Below, piece after piece: positions 21,041 to 33,800 of a stretch of DNA of 64,000 bases. A program made the position numbers and the translations under genes. The stretch covers positions 15,350,001 through 15,414,000 of the forward strand of contig CM076146.1 of the NCBI GenBank assembly GCA_038025085.1, given 5' to 3'. How positions within the stretch are numbered: the first letter of the stretch is position 1; each line of letters opens with the position of its first letter. This stretch comes from Tetragonia tetragonoides (taxonomy: Eukaryota > Streptophyta > Magnoliopsida > Caryophyllales > Aizoaceae). Under the pieces are notes generated by a model. It did not search any database and was not told where the DNA came from. It worked only from the letters and a program-made list of their open reading frames with translations.

Positions 21041-24000
21041 CAATTACTTCAAAATAATACATCCCACAAATATTACTATTACTAGTTTTATGTCAGTGTT
21101 TTGCATGGACTCGTAAATATCTCTCGGAATTGAAGATAACTTCCTAGGTGATACCTCATGTCTGTTGTATTCCGCACAACTAATTCTATATTTGACTATT
21201 TTAATATTTTGTATGAAATGCCCTTTTAAATTAATCTACATCTAAAATAAAATGAATGTAAAAAAAAAAAGATTAATTTATGAGCATAATTTGAGGATAC
21301 TTCAAACTTCACAAAACAATAAGAAAAGATAATCTAATGAAGTAAGATTTTTATTTTTTTAGAGTTACGTAACTCAAAATATGTTATTTTGTAGTTTGAA
21401 ATAATAAGAAAATAAATCATATAATAAAGTCGAATGATGTTGATCATTTGGCACTTGGATAGTGATTTGTTAAAATATGTGACAAAGTTGCACATGTGAC
21501 GTCAACGTGTCATCTTTACATGAACATTCCCTCTTATGTGACATCTACATGTTATCACTACATTGTAAGGACCCAACTTGTATAGGTCACATATATCTCC
21601 ATTTGAAGCCTTTTTCAAATCGAATCCATTGAAATAAGATTTATAATTTTTTTGACTTACCTAACTAAAATTATTTTATTTTTTAAAATAAAAATATGCT
21701 AATAAATATGTAATAAAGTTAACTAATGTTGATGCATTAAGGGGAAACACTTGGATGATGAGTTGTTAGACTATGTGGCAAGCTTTGCTAATATGTCGAC
21801 TTCGGTGTCATCGTCATACGATTTTGGGCCTCTATGTGGCGTCTTGCATGTCGTGCACACATGAAAAGAAAAAGAGAAATATTTTTACCAATATATTTAA
21901 TAAAGATATTAAAAATTTATGGTATGAAATTATAAATATTATTTGTGAAATACATTTACTTTTATGTTAGAAAAAATTATATCCATAGGATGTATTAGGG
22001 CTATTCAAAAGAATCCGTATCCGATCCGAAAATCCGATCCGAAAATATCCGAAAAAACGGATATCCAAATTTTCGGATATCCGAAAAGCGGATATCTGAA
22101 TTTTCGGATACGGATTCAGATATCAACTTTGAAAATTTCGGATATCCAAAATATCCGAAAAATGTTAATTTCGGATATTTAGGATACAGATATACGAAAT
22201 ATCCGAAACTATCCGAAAAATATCCCATTTTTTTGGATTTTATGGATAATTTTCGGATACTTTCGGATTCGGATATCCGAAATATCCGAAAAATAACCAA
22301 ATTAAAGTCAATTAAAATAGAAACAAATTAACTTTTTCGGATATCGGATATCCGAATTTCTGAATCCGAAATTTCGGATATCTAAAAATCGGATATCCGA
22401 AATTTCGGATACGGATTCGGATATCAAAATTCACTATCCGAAATTTTGGATATTCGGTTATGAACAGCCCTAGTATGTATGCTAATTCTTAAAAATAATA
22501 GTATAATTTCATGTCACCCTCATAATTTACTTCTAAAATATCCTTTTAAATTGATCTACATCTAAAATAAAATAAATTTAAAAATTGATGTATTTATGAA
22601 CATAATTTGAGCCTGCTTCAAAATTCCCAAAGAAAAAAATAAAGATTAATTAATCTCTCTAGTTAAAAATCAGTCTCTTATTGCAATGGGATTTTTGGTA
22701 ATTGTATAAAATCAATTAGTGGTGAGCAAAAAATTTTCACTTTCTAAAGTTATCATCAACAATTTGATCCTAAATATTTATTTCTCAAATGTGCTAGGTA
22801 GTTCAACGTTTGTAAATTTCAACATAAGTTATAAGGAGTGTTACTTGAATCTTACTCTTCATTTGTGTGGCATTTATATTACATAAGTATATCTAAAGTG
22901 TTATATTAAAGTCTCAATTAATTTGCTAAAAAAGTATTGGAGTAGATGAGTTGACGTTTATGTTTCATCCCCCACACGAAATGTCCGTCCATATGGCATC
23001 TGTTTATGAAAAATGACTCCGTTTTTCTTAGAAATATAAAATATTTATTACAAATTGAATTTAAATGTTTAGAATATGTTTTCGTTACTAATATTCAAGT
23101 GTGATTTACAACTAATATAATACAAATATGGATATCTTAAGTGTCTTATCCAATTAGCTTATACCAAACCTTTTCAAAACTAATCTAATCAAGTATGATT
23201 TCTAATTTTTAGATTTATGTAACTAAATATATGTTATTTTGTAGTTTGAAATAATATGCAAATAAATAAAATAATAATTTCGAGTAATAATGAACTTTTG
23301 ACACTTTGATTGATCTGTTAAGCTATGTGGCCAAGTTGTGCACATCTGACATCTACCTGTTATCTTCACACGAACATTTCCTCTTATGTGGCATCCTACA
23401 TGTCATTACCGCATGGAAATGACCCAACTTTTATATGACATATATATCTCACTTTGAAGGATTTTTCAAATCCTATCCATTGAAGTAATATTTATAATTT
23501 TTCGACTTATGATGAGGCATTAATGAGTGACACTTGGATGAAGAGTTGTTAGGCTATGTGGCAAGCTTTGCTTACGTGACGCTTAGGTGTCATTGTCACA
23601 TGAATTCACCCCTCCTATGTGGCGTCCTATGTATCGTTCCCACACGAATTGGACTCACTTTTATACGTATACCGATGTGGCACCTATGTGTTATCTTCAC
23701 ACGAACATATCCCTCCCATGTGGCGTCCCACCTGTCATCCTCACACGAAAAAAAACCAACTTTATAGGACATAGTACATATGTATCTCATTTTGAAGTAT
23801 TTTCCGAACCTGTTCCAATGAAGTAAGAATTATAATTTTTAAATTTGCATAACAAAAGTTATTTTATTCCATAATTTGAATAATATTATACTAATTATAT
23901 TATTTTGTATTTATGATTATGCATTAATGATTGACCCACTTGATGAGTGGCTTAGGTGGCGGCATACGTGTCATCACCACACGAATTTGGGCGCTTGCGT

Positions 24001-24081
24001 GGCATCCTACGTGTCGTCCTCAGGCGAATATAAACACTTCCGTGGCATACGACGTGGCGTGCCCACACATAACTGACTCAA

Positions 24082-24085
<4 letters not shown>
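21041..24085. repeat. Diverged array of about 300-bp repeats
   Basis: At least five related units (about 21330-21642, 21643-21880, 23195-23486, 23487-23829 and 23830-24085) share the order TTATAATTTTT, ACACTTGGATGA, GTTAGGCTATGTGGC, a cluster of GTGTCATC and CACACGAA motifs, ATGTGGC(G/A)TCC, and an AACTTTTATA-like end. A flank of about 110 bp (21227-21320) is repeated at 22544-22640 (AATCTACATCTAAAATAAAAT, ATAATTTGAG, CTTCAAA). The whole looks like an old tandem or segmental duplication later split by the MITE at 21996-22472. Small ORFs in it are not conserved. Confidence 0.6.
21996..22472. mobile_element. hAT-like MITE with palindromic TCGGATATCCGA interior
   Basis: Ends are TAGGGCTATTCA and TGAACAGCCCTA, inverted repeats matching at 11 of 12 bases. 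Flanks GGATGTAT (21988-21995) and GTATGTAT (22473-22480) match at 7 of 8, the target length of hAT elements. The interior is almost entirely a degenerate repeat of the palindrome TTTCGGATATCCGAAA in both orientations. It has no coding capacity. Confidence 0.75.

Positions 24086-24138
<53 letters not shown>
24086..24138. repeat. (TA)n microsatellite
   Basis: About 53 bases of uninterrupted TA dinucleotides at the right end of the 300-bp repeat array. Confidence 0.95.
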
Positions 24139-24139
<1 letters not shown>

Positions 24140-24141
<2 letters not shown>

Positions 24142-24960
24142 TCTACTACCAAAGTTATTACTCGTCATTGCCACTCAACATCCCATAGCTGCCAAACTCT
24201 TTCAGAGAAGTGTCTTCTACCTCCTCACAAATTGTTGTCGTATCACTCTTCCCAAAATAACCCAAAACTTCATACTTCTACTCGAGTGATTATAGTCTAC
24301 CAATTCTACTAATATTGGTGTGGAACAAAATCCCTAACAAACCTCCCCTCACGTCAATATACTTCCTTCAAACTCGATCAACGAACAATACCGCGATACC
24401 TCCCTTTCAGCTCCAACCTCTACTGCAATTTTTCAACTCTTGATCTTTTGTATGCTTCACCACGTCTTCATTTTCACCGCAGGATTTTCAACCATACGCT
24501 CTGATACCACTTGTTGGGGATTTTTCGCCACACTACCATACTACTTTGATCATCGGAAGCACAATAAACAAAATACAAAAGATAAATAAACACACATAAT
24601 ATTTAACGTGAAAACCCCCTCTCAACTAGGTAAAAAGCCACGAGCCACTACGTAATGGTATACTAGTCCACTAGCATTGACAAAAGAGTGAGTACAATGA
24701 TATACATCAACACACTAACCTCTCAAGTAGTGGTATGCTAGTATGTGCTTGTTAGAAATCAGAGTGCACCTTTACATTGAAAAGGTAGCAAGCACCGGCG
24801 ATAACTGTAGGATCAAATAGAAAGGTCAATACCGCAGTATGAGTCTCAACTTAAGGTCTCCAATTTCCAGTATATGCATCAATAAATTAGGTTGAACTAC
24901 ACGAGGGTTGTGAAGGTACTGAGTTGAGCCTTGAGCCTTCAGCTCTCCTTAGCTTTTTGA
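24140..24960 (-). mobile_element. LTR retrotransposon fragment with Met-tRNA primer-binding site
   Basis: At 24498-24509 the plus strand reads GCTCTGATACCA, the complement of the initiator-Met primer site TGGTATCAGAGC. Two bases on, at 24512, an LTR boundary starts TGTTGGGGATTTTTCG. This is the inner edge of a minus-strand 5' LTR, with leader to the left (24140-24497). The LTR right end is unclear; one candidate is ATACATCAACA near 24712. No gag or pol coding sequence remains. Confidence 0.55.
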
Positions 24961-25728
24961 ATCTCTATTTTTATATTTTTATATTGCTAGATCTTGATGA
25001 TTTGGTTAACCGAATAACAATACCGAATAATAAGTTAATGGTGCACCAATTAACCGGGATATTCCGTATGGTCACGATTTACGATTAACTTTTTTGCCGA
25101 ATCGAAACTTTTGGTAACTTTATTGAAACCCAATTTCAGGTACGGTTGACCGCTCATGGACACCCATAAAAGTGAGGGAGGGAAAGAGGAAGATGGAAGG
25201 GGGTGGCGACGAAGTGGTGGGTATTCCATGTGGAAGAGGGAGAGGATGGTGATGGTGAGTTCAATTATGTCGTATATTTTAGTAGAGAGGATGTGATTGT
25301 GAGTATAGATATGATGACAAGAGTAAGCGAATCATAATTAAACTAATTTGTTGATATAATTTTAACCAAAGTATATTGGCCTATAGAGAAATTACACCAG
25401 GAATACTTAACATCACATGAGTTACATTGAGATATACTCCAGCAAAAGTTTATACTAATTTCAGCCATTTTAAGTCAGTTTTAAAAATATAATTTGAAAA
25501 TATTATTTTTTACCAAAATACCCCTAATATACCTCAATTTAAATATCCTTTGTGATATCTAAAAATCACTTATTTAAAATTATAAAAAGGCCAATAGGAT
25601 AAAAGGAGGCAATTCCCTCGTTTAAAAGAGAATTACATCATTTTTAAAAAATCAAAAATAAAAGAAAATTACATTAGTCTTTTTACAAGTTTGGATCACT
25701 TAAAACTTGTTTATTCGCAATAAATATG
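24961..25728. other. AT-rich sequence, no gene recognised
   Basis: There is no coding region or RNA gene. The stretch 25000-25170 (GGTTAACCG, CGGTTGACCGCTCATGGACACCC) resembles the terminal sequence of hAT-type elements but I could not find both ends. From 25440 on it is AT-rich flank of the copia 3' LTR. Confidence 0.4.
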
Positions 25729-25733
25729 ACATT

Positions 25734-25915
25734 TGTTAAAAGATATCTCAAAGGAAGCTCAAAGTAGTGAAAGTATTCATAACTTTTTATTGCTTTCACT
25801 CAGTTGGTTTTTACTTTACAAAAAGGGGTATTTATAGCCCCAATATTTACTATGTGGAAATAATTTCTAAAGAATGGTGAGCCATTCATTTTATAACATG
25901 TGCGAAATTACAACA
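25734..25915 (-). repeat. Copia 3' LTR (182 bp)
   Basis: In element sense it starts TGTTGTAATTTCGCACATG after the purine-rich AATGGGGAA and ends CTTTTAACA. It contains GGGGCTATAAATACCCC with a TATA box at 25829-25836. Most of it aligns with the sequence at 59215-59770 once the MITE there is removed. The left boundary is less certain than the right. Confidence 0.7.
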
Positions 25916-26163
25916 TTCCCCATTAAATAAATATCTATTAATAATTATAGTGGTATTAGCTGTCTCATTAAAAATCTTGACTCGGAAAACCCCGTGTGAT
26001 AAAAACCAAAGCAAGGGAAAAAGAATACTGCATTATACGCGCATTGCCTCGTTATAAATCTTGTTAGGAAAAATCCATTGGGACAAAAACCAGGTCAAGG
26101 AAAAAAGAGTACAATGGTAATGATGCGTAAGTGCTCCCCCTGAATTTAAGATAGGTTACAGTG

Positions 26164-26622
26164 ATGACGCATCCCGATTCGATGTACAAGTTACTCAAAC
26201 TTCTTGGATAGCAATGTTTTTGTGAACAAATCGGCAAGATTTTCACATGACTTAATTTGCTCAACGCTTATCATCCAATTTGTCTCTAGATCATGGGTGG
26301 AGAAGAATTTTGGATTAATATGTTTTGTTTTGTCTCATTTGATGTAGTCATCCTTGATTTGAGTCAAACATGCACTATTGTCCTCGTAGATTATAGTTGG
26401 CACAACATTAATCGTTCTCAAACCACGTTCCTTGAGTATGTGATGGATCATAAACCTCAACCACACACATTCTCTTCCTTCTTCACAAAGAGCAATTTAT
26501 TCAGCCTGATTTTATGAAGTGGGGGTTCAGGTTTGTTTGGTTGATTTCCATGAGATTGCAGTATCGCCATAAGTGAATATGTATCATGTCCTGAGATTTA
26601 GCTTTGTCGGGATCTGACATAT
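26164..26622 (-). pseudogene. Copia RNase H domain
   Basis: The minus strand reads DPDKAKSQDTYIF, DTAISWKSTKQ, IYEDNSACLTQIKDDYIK, a stop, then DKTKHINPKFFSTHDLE, SCENLADLFTKTLLSKKFE, a stop, LVHRIGMRHH. These are the standard C-terminal copia motifs. At least three stops interrupt it. A solo LTR at 26628-28320 separates it from the RT; across the insertion the residues join as GYANAG then GYVRSD. Confidence 0.85.
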
Positions 26623-26627
26623 CCTGC

Positions 26628-28320
26628 TGGTGCGTGTCATTACCGCAACAAATTAATACCAAACAATCCCTTAGGCTACAACAAATAGTATAGAGAAATA
26701 AGGTGTCGATCTCACGGGAAGAGTATGTTTTAATCTAAGAGTAACTATTAAATCCAATTACTTAAGTAATTACAGTAACGATGGGTGGTGTTTATTAGTG
26801 AAACTATTTAACTAACAATCTAATAATTAAATCGAAACTAAATGAAACTAATTAAACCTTGATGAATATCAATATAACAAGCACTTAGTAAGCAATTGGA
26901 ATCCACCATGCAATTATATTCAATCATTGACATTCACAATTAATAACTCAAATAGATTGACTGCAGAATCCTCCCCCTGCAGGCAATTTCCTAACTTTTC
27001 TTAGATAATAGTTAGACCCAGACCTACCCTAGAGATCTAACTCTAACCATAAGAACAACCTCAATACACCTGCGCACAAGATTTAATTCAATGGAAGCAT
27101 GAAAGTATTAGAAAGTCATCATAAATCCTAGACAACTAATACACCACCTAATTTAGCCTATCTCATGTCTTACTCTAGTCAAGTCAAGCTTATTTTATCA
27201 GTCCAAAACTTAAACTAGTTTCCACTTAATGTTAAGAGATCTAAGAAATTATGGACTTAGACAATCAACTAGCAATAAAAATCATGCCAAACTAATTAGT
27301 ATGCATCATAATTAATCTAACAATCAATCATGAACAATACTAGCAAATTAAATAAGACATGAATATCTGAGTTAAAAACTTAATAAAATGAAGAACATAA
27401 ACTTGTCTCAAGAATAACTATTACATGGCTTCAATCCAATGTTAGTAAAGGAAACTACTCTAACATAGTTAAACGAAATATAACAAGAAGTAAAGATGAA
27501 GAATTCATTCTAGTCGGAGGTAACATCTAGCAGTTCTGAAAGTTCCCTGACTGCTTCTTCACGTCCAACTTCAACTCGAGATCTCTCTTCTCTCTTGTAC
27601 GTGATAACTGATAATCAAAAGGTAATAGGCCTTCAGCAGGTTAGCTCCCTTTTATAGCCTTCCAATTCATCTTCTAAATCAATAGGAAACCGAACAAGAA
27701 TAGGAAAGGGTTTCCTAATTCCACTCGATGTATATCTTCTCTATATTCTGGAATATCGACTTAGGTAGCTGTAATTAGTGTTTAGCAAGGTCTCCTCATC
27801 AGAATTAATCCTAATTTCGTGCATATAAAAGACCCATATTTTGAGCAACCTCTAGGAGTCATACTTTCCATAAAACTCTTCTTTTTGCCTTGCCCACCAA
27901 GTATGTAATCTTTAGATAATAATTGGAGATATTATAGAGGATAAATATCACCAGAAATCACCCAAAGATATGTAGGAGTCATGTTAGAATTCAGTCATGG
28001 ATTGGGCTTCAAAACCGTGATGAACTTGGACTACGTTCAGGTCCATTGTTCCCCCTGAGTTCCCTGATGTGTTCCCTCAGCTAGTAGCAATGTTGATTCG
28101 TCCAAATTGTTTCTTTTCTCGGTTCCTTGCCCTAATTATGGTCCTCCAAACCTGAAACCAAAATAACTACTGAAAATCCTAGAAATAATTATAAAACAAA
28201 CAAAGTGCAAAATAGAATCGAAAATGAATAAAAGCAACTAAATAATACTAAGAACATAATACGAAATGGCTAAGGAACAAGTATTAGGGAGTAAAAACTT
28301 GTATAATTAAGCACTTATCA
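26628..28320 (-). repeat. Solo LTR (1693 bp) inserted in the copia RNase H region
   Basis: The plus strand begins TGGTGCGTGTC and ends GCACTTATCA, so on the minus strand it is TGATAAGTGC...CACGCACCA. Identical 5-bp target copies CCTGC flank it (26623-26627 and 28321-28325). It has no internal domain or PBS, so it is a solo LTR left by recombination. It contains GGTGTCGATCTCACGGGAAG, a motif frequent in plant LTRs, and poly-purine and AT-rich tracts. No coding sequence. Confidence 0.8.
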
Positions 28321-29427
28321 CCTGCATTTGCATATCCAAGAAGTGTAGGATCTTTGGGATAAAATAATCCTATGTTTACCATTGCACGAAGATAACAAAA
28401 TAGGTACTTAATCCCATTCCAATGTCTCATTTTTTATGCATTACTGTATCTTGCTAAGAGATTCACCGAGAATGCGATAGCTGGTCTTGTATTGTTGGAT
28501 AGGTAAATTAGAGCTTCGATTGCACTCAATTATGGTACGTTTGGTCTAAGAACGTCTTCGTTCTCCTCTCGTGCCCGAAATGGATCATCTTTAGGGTTTA
28601 GAGAACGTACAACCATTGGAGAATGTAGTGGATGTCCTTTATTCATGTAGAACTTTTTAATACATTCTCGGTGTAATTTGATTGATGGACAAAAATTCCA
28701 TCATTGAGATGTTCGATCTGCAAAGCAAGACAAAACCTCATTTTTCCTAAATCCTTCAGCTCAAACTCTTTCATCAGGTATTGGGTTGTTCTTTCAACAT
28801 CCGGAGTCCCGATGATATTTAAGTCATCAACATATACAGCTGTGATGGCGAGTCCGAATCTAGATCTTTTGATGGAGACACATGGGGAGATTTGATCATT
28901 TTTGTAACCTTAACTTAGAAGATATTCACTTAAACGGTTATACCACATCCGCCATGACTACTTTAGGCCATATAAAGATTTACTCAATTTTATTGAGTAC
29001 AAATCACAATTTCTTGAAAAGTTGGCTTCATGCAGTCTAAATCCTCTTGGGACTTTCATGTAAATATCAGTCTCAAGTGACCCATACAAATAAGCAGTCA
29101 CAGTATCCTTTAGGCGCATTTGTAGCCCTTGGCAATTGGCTAGACTAATCAGAAATCTCAACGTAGTTGCATCAACAACATGAGAATATGTTTCATCATA
29201 GTCATGTCCTGACTTTTGAGAAAAACCTTGAGCTACAAGTTTTGCCTTGTATCTTACAACTTCGTTTTTCTCATTTCTTTTCCATACGAATAACCATTTG
29301 TATTCGACTGGTTTTACCCCCTTTGGGGATTGGACTAATGGCCCAAAAACTTGCCGCTTCTCAATCGACTTTAACTCTGCCTGCATTGCCTCTTTCCATT
29401 TTGGCCAATCATTCGGCAAAGACATTC
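28321..29427 (-). pseudogene. Copia reverse transcriptase
   Basis: The first part (29425-28958) reads LPNDWPKWKEAMQAELKSIE, VEYKWLFVWKRN, YKAKLVAQGFSQ, ATTLRFLISLA, YLYGSLETDIYMKVP, and SKSLYGLK. After stops at about 28958 it continues RFGLAITAVYVDDLNIIGT with the YVDD catalytic box at 28823-28834. Then come LMKEFELKDLGKMRFCLALQ and LSNNTRPAIAFSVNLLARY. The sequence is typical of plant copia RVT_2. Nonsense codons show it is inactive. Confidence 0.9.
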
Positions 29428-30860
29428 ATCGACTGGTTCTGTTTTAATGTCATCCTCATTAATGACTATCTCTGTGACAACTTCGTATGCAAATACGTCG
29501 TCAATCTCAATGTCTTTTCTATTCCATTTCATTCCATTATAGACATAGTTTATTGAGATCTCGTAATTGTCTATATTTTCATTCTCACTTGAGGTTTCAA
29601 GTGAGATATTATTATCTTTTTCATTTTCATTTCGATTAACGACATTGTCTGCGCTCTGCATATGTTCATTTTTTATTCCTTAGAAGGTTGAACATCTTTA
29701 ACATTCACATTTTTCAACCTTTTTGATTTTCTTGGCTTCAAATCTTTTGAGCCACTTGGTCGACTACACTTTCGCTTAATAGTAGAATCCTTTGCAAAGG
29801 GTTTATCAGAATTTCCTATAGGAATCTCGATCCTTGCGGGAACATTCATGGCTGGGATTTGTGACTTTGTCACTTTCTTTATATCCGTAAATGCGCCAGG
29901 CAATTGATTTGCAACATTTTGCAAATGAATTATTTTCTAAACTTCATGTTCCCACATATTTGAACGTGTATCAAGATAAGATAATGTTGAATCTGTCGTA
30001 CTTGGGTTCGTTGTATCTCTTCCTCCCCCTAAGATTGGGAATACTGACTCGTCAAAATGACAGTAAGCAAACCGTGATGTGAACAAATCACCAGTCATCG
30101 ATTCTAAATACTTAATAATTGAGGGGCTTTCAAAGCCAATATATATTCCCACCCTTCTTTATTTGCGGACCCATCTTAGTACGATTAGGTGGTCATATAG
30201 GTACATAAACTGCACTCCCAAATGTCTATAGATGTGCAATACTTGGCTCCTTCGCAGTTACCTATTTCATAGGGGATAATTCATGATATGTAGTTGACCT
30301 TAATCGTACTAATTCTGCTACATGAAATGTAGTATGTCTCCAAATAAATGGTGGTAACTTTGATTTCATTAATAATGGCCTAGCGATTAACTATAATCGC
30401 TTTATCAAAGATTCAACAAGGCCATTTTGGGTATGAACATGAGCAATTGGGTGTTGCACCTCAATCCCAATAGTCATTGAATGTTTGTGATGTAAATTCT
30501 CGCTCATTATCGAGCCTAATTTTCTTTATTGAATGATCTGGAAATTGAGTTTTAATTGAATTATTTGTGCCCACAATTTGGCAAATGCAATATTTCCTGT
30601 CGATAATAGACTCACATGCAACAATCGTATTGATGCATCTATTAATACCATGAAATATTGGAATGGTTCGCATGTCAGGTGAATTGGCTGGAAAATATCA
30701 CCTAGGATTCTTTCCAAGAATGCAGGAGACTCACTTCCAAGCTTACTTTTGGAAGGTCTGGTATTTTCTAAGTGAATAGGTAGCACAAGGGTGTTTACCA
30801 ATTTGGTAGTCATACATTTTTAAATGGGTAACCAGTTGAACCCTCAATTATTTTTATCAC
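29428..30860 (-). pseudogene. Copia integrase (core and C-terminal part)
   Basis: The core includes SPAFLERILGDIFQPIHLTC, FMVLIDASIRLLHVSLLST with the first Asp, and KKIRLDNEREFTSQTFNDYW with the second. The C-terminal part has VGIYIGFESPSIIKYLESMT and FDESVFPILGG, the usual copia sequence before RT, then a Lys-rich linker (RKSKRLKNVNVKD). The N-terminal zinc-finger residues (CHDCFGHPGTNM) lie across the solo LTR at 35162-35263. Several frameshifts and stops separate the pieces. Confidence 0.87.
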
Positions 30861-30865
30861 CATAT

Positions 30866-33800
30866 TGTGGGGCCAGATTCTCGAGTTTTCCTAGATTAGG
30901 ACCCGGGAATCATCGCGATACGTGCCAGAGGCACGTCCCACGGAAATCGGCCAATTGAAGGGGCCAATTGTCAAGGAATCATCTTAAGGTTCGAAGTCGC
31001 CATCTTGTTATGGCCCGAACAAGGACGGGTTTTTACAAAAGAAGAGTCGTCACCTTGTTATGACCCAAACAATGAAGGGTTTTTACAAAAGAAAGGGTTT
31101 TATAAACGATTTAAAAGAAAACCATTTAAGAAACCCAAAAGTTGACTCCATTGCAATAAGGCACGAAAATTCTTTGACTGGTCTGCGAATCAGAGATCTT
31201 GGTTCGGGGTCTAAGTTAAAAGGTGCGGACGTCCTCGGACAAGTCTCCTCCTCCGTACTGAGTACGGGCTCTTTACTAATACGTTGTATCCCATATGAAA
31301 GCTTTGAATTGAATTACGTAATGCCTTGAATGATAAAAGAAAAGCACATATATGTACACATTGTCACTTAGCACACAGAAAAAGTCGGTTTTGAATCGGT
31401 GTATTCGTTTACGTACGGCGGGTTTGGATATTGCAAAAATACTGCACTACGTACCATTCATCGTAGGTCTTGAATCTACTACTGGATCAAAACCCTCACG
31501 TAGTTCGGACCGGGGGATCCGGTTAGTAAGACTCCTTCGGTGCCACTAAGGCGGTTATGGATGTTCTTTCCCGTAAAGAGGGATATGATTGAGAAACTTA
31601 TAGGATGACTCGCAACTTAGAGTCTAATTGATCCAAGGAACCCCCTACTCTCCTCGAAGAAGTAGGAAAAAGCTCAAATGGGATGATTAGCCCGCTCCTT
31701 CGAGGTGTTCAACCCAACAATATTTGGTAATATACGGGGATCAACCCAATTCTTAGCTTTGAATATATGGATTAGACTTTTCAAAAATATCTGTTCTTTA
31801 CTAGGGAATAACATTCATTGGGGGTGGATAAATGGATGATTTATGTAGGTTGTGGGTATGTATTGGTGGGTAATGGCTTAAAAGAGTCTTTCCGATAGGA
31901 TCCCACGAGGTGGCCCGAAGCCAAATAAGAGGGAACGATCAATAATTAGCTTCTATTCGATTATAGGTATTCCACTGGGGAAAATGGTTGTAACTGGGAA
32001 AATGTGGATTCCACTAGGGAATGTGATTTTGTATGAAGGTGGTTTGATGGAATGGTAGGTGGAACACCCATGATCGCGTATAAGCAAATTTCTGATTCTA
32101 ACCTCGAATTTGGCCCCGGGCCGGGTTGTGTATATAAACGAATACACTGGTTTTAGAAAAACGTTTTTTGAACATAATATACATCACACAAGTGAGAGAA
32201 GTTCTTTTTATTTTATTTTCCGAGTTGTATTATTAGGTGGGAGCATATGAATGCAAATGTACAAAATGCAACTAAAGAGGCCTCGGAATAAATGAATTAC
32301 AAATTGAGTATTTACAATATAAATACAAAAAAATCTAAAAATCCTAAAAAGGAGAAAAAGACTTGATCTTCATGTACATGGCGCCTCTGAGGCTCGACCT
32401 TCATCTTCGTCTTCAAAAGTTCGACTTATTCACAAAGGATTGGTTCACTTACAAAAGAATTGATTTATTTACAAAGAATTGGTTATTTACAAAAGCGGTT
32501 TGAAAGAATCGACAAGGGATTAATCCAAACGCGACTTATTAACTCCAAATTATTTTTATAATTAGTGGGACACACTATGTGAATAAACTGGAGAGGTTCG
32601 TATTTTTGTGGGTTCATTTGATAATTAAACGAAAATCGTTTATAAAACCGAACAAAACCGTTTTTACAATATCTGGACAGAACTTCTAAAATTCATATCT
32701 CGGTCATAACTAAACCAATTCGAGTGCTTCAAAAGCCTAACTTGGTTAATTTTTACTTCATGTTTTCACTGTAAAAATATCAATTCAAGACAGTTGACGA
32801 TCGGTGAGTTATTTGCGATTTATGAGCTTCTGAAAGCCTTTTGGACAGACCATTGGTTTTTGATTTATTGGGAATTATTTACAAGTGATCTAGGTCTAAT
32901 ATTTACAGAACTTAGAGTAAACTTAAAGATAGGAACTTACACAAAATTTCATGAGTTTTAAACGAGTCTAAGTTATTTAACGAAAATAAACAAAAGAACT
33001 ATACAAAAGCCCTAATGTTCTAAACTAACCAATTGTCTTTCATTTTGACAGAACCAAAGTCGGTTTGATTAATTCATTAAAAATAGAAAATACCTCCGAA
33101 TGGAGTGATTCCAAAGCCTAGATTGGTTCTTATTAAGTCTTCTATCCTCATCAAAGTTCATCTTTCATTAAAGAGGTGCTAAACACCGCAGAAATTTCCG
33201 TTAAGTAAACATTGTCATTTCTGGACATATACTCGGTTGGTTAATTTTAGAATTAAATCTATTTCGTTAAACTTGAATTCTTCTTTATAGATTGAATTAG
33301 ACATACTAGGGACATCCTACAAACATTATCAAGAAAAACACACTATCCTAAGTGGTTAAACTGAGCCATTTATTTACAAGGTCAAAATCTGTGAAAATCT
33401 TCAAAGAGACAGCACTTCTTCCTCTTTTCAAAAATCATTCAAAATTTATTTGGTATCCAAAATAGACGAAATAGGTGGCTGTAGATAGCTAAGGGAATCC
33501 TATTAAATTTACTCAAAAAATACCACGCTCAAAACTGAACCATTTATTAGTTATTTACAAATCTATGGACATTGGTCATTTTTAGACACAGAAATTTCAA
33601 AATTCAATTGTGGACGACTGAACCGTTGGATCTGGACGATTTTCATCTCAGTAGAAGGCCCTCTGAACATGGTTTCCTATGATACTGATTTCATCAAATT
33701 TTAACCATTGGATCTTCCTAGATCTAAAATGAATTCTGCTCTAAAAATTGTCAACTATCCGAATTATTACAACTTTGTACAAAAAATAAATCCGAGGCCT

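Noticed and set aside
22001..22300. 99-codon minus-strand ORF rich in SESESIRK and GYFSDSFGYF
   Set aside because: It arises from the TCGGATATCC satellite inside the MITE; the opposite strand is also open.
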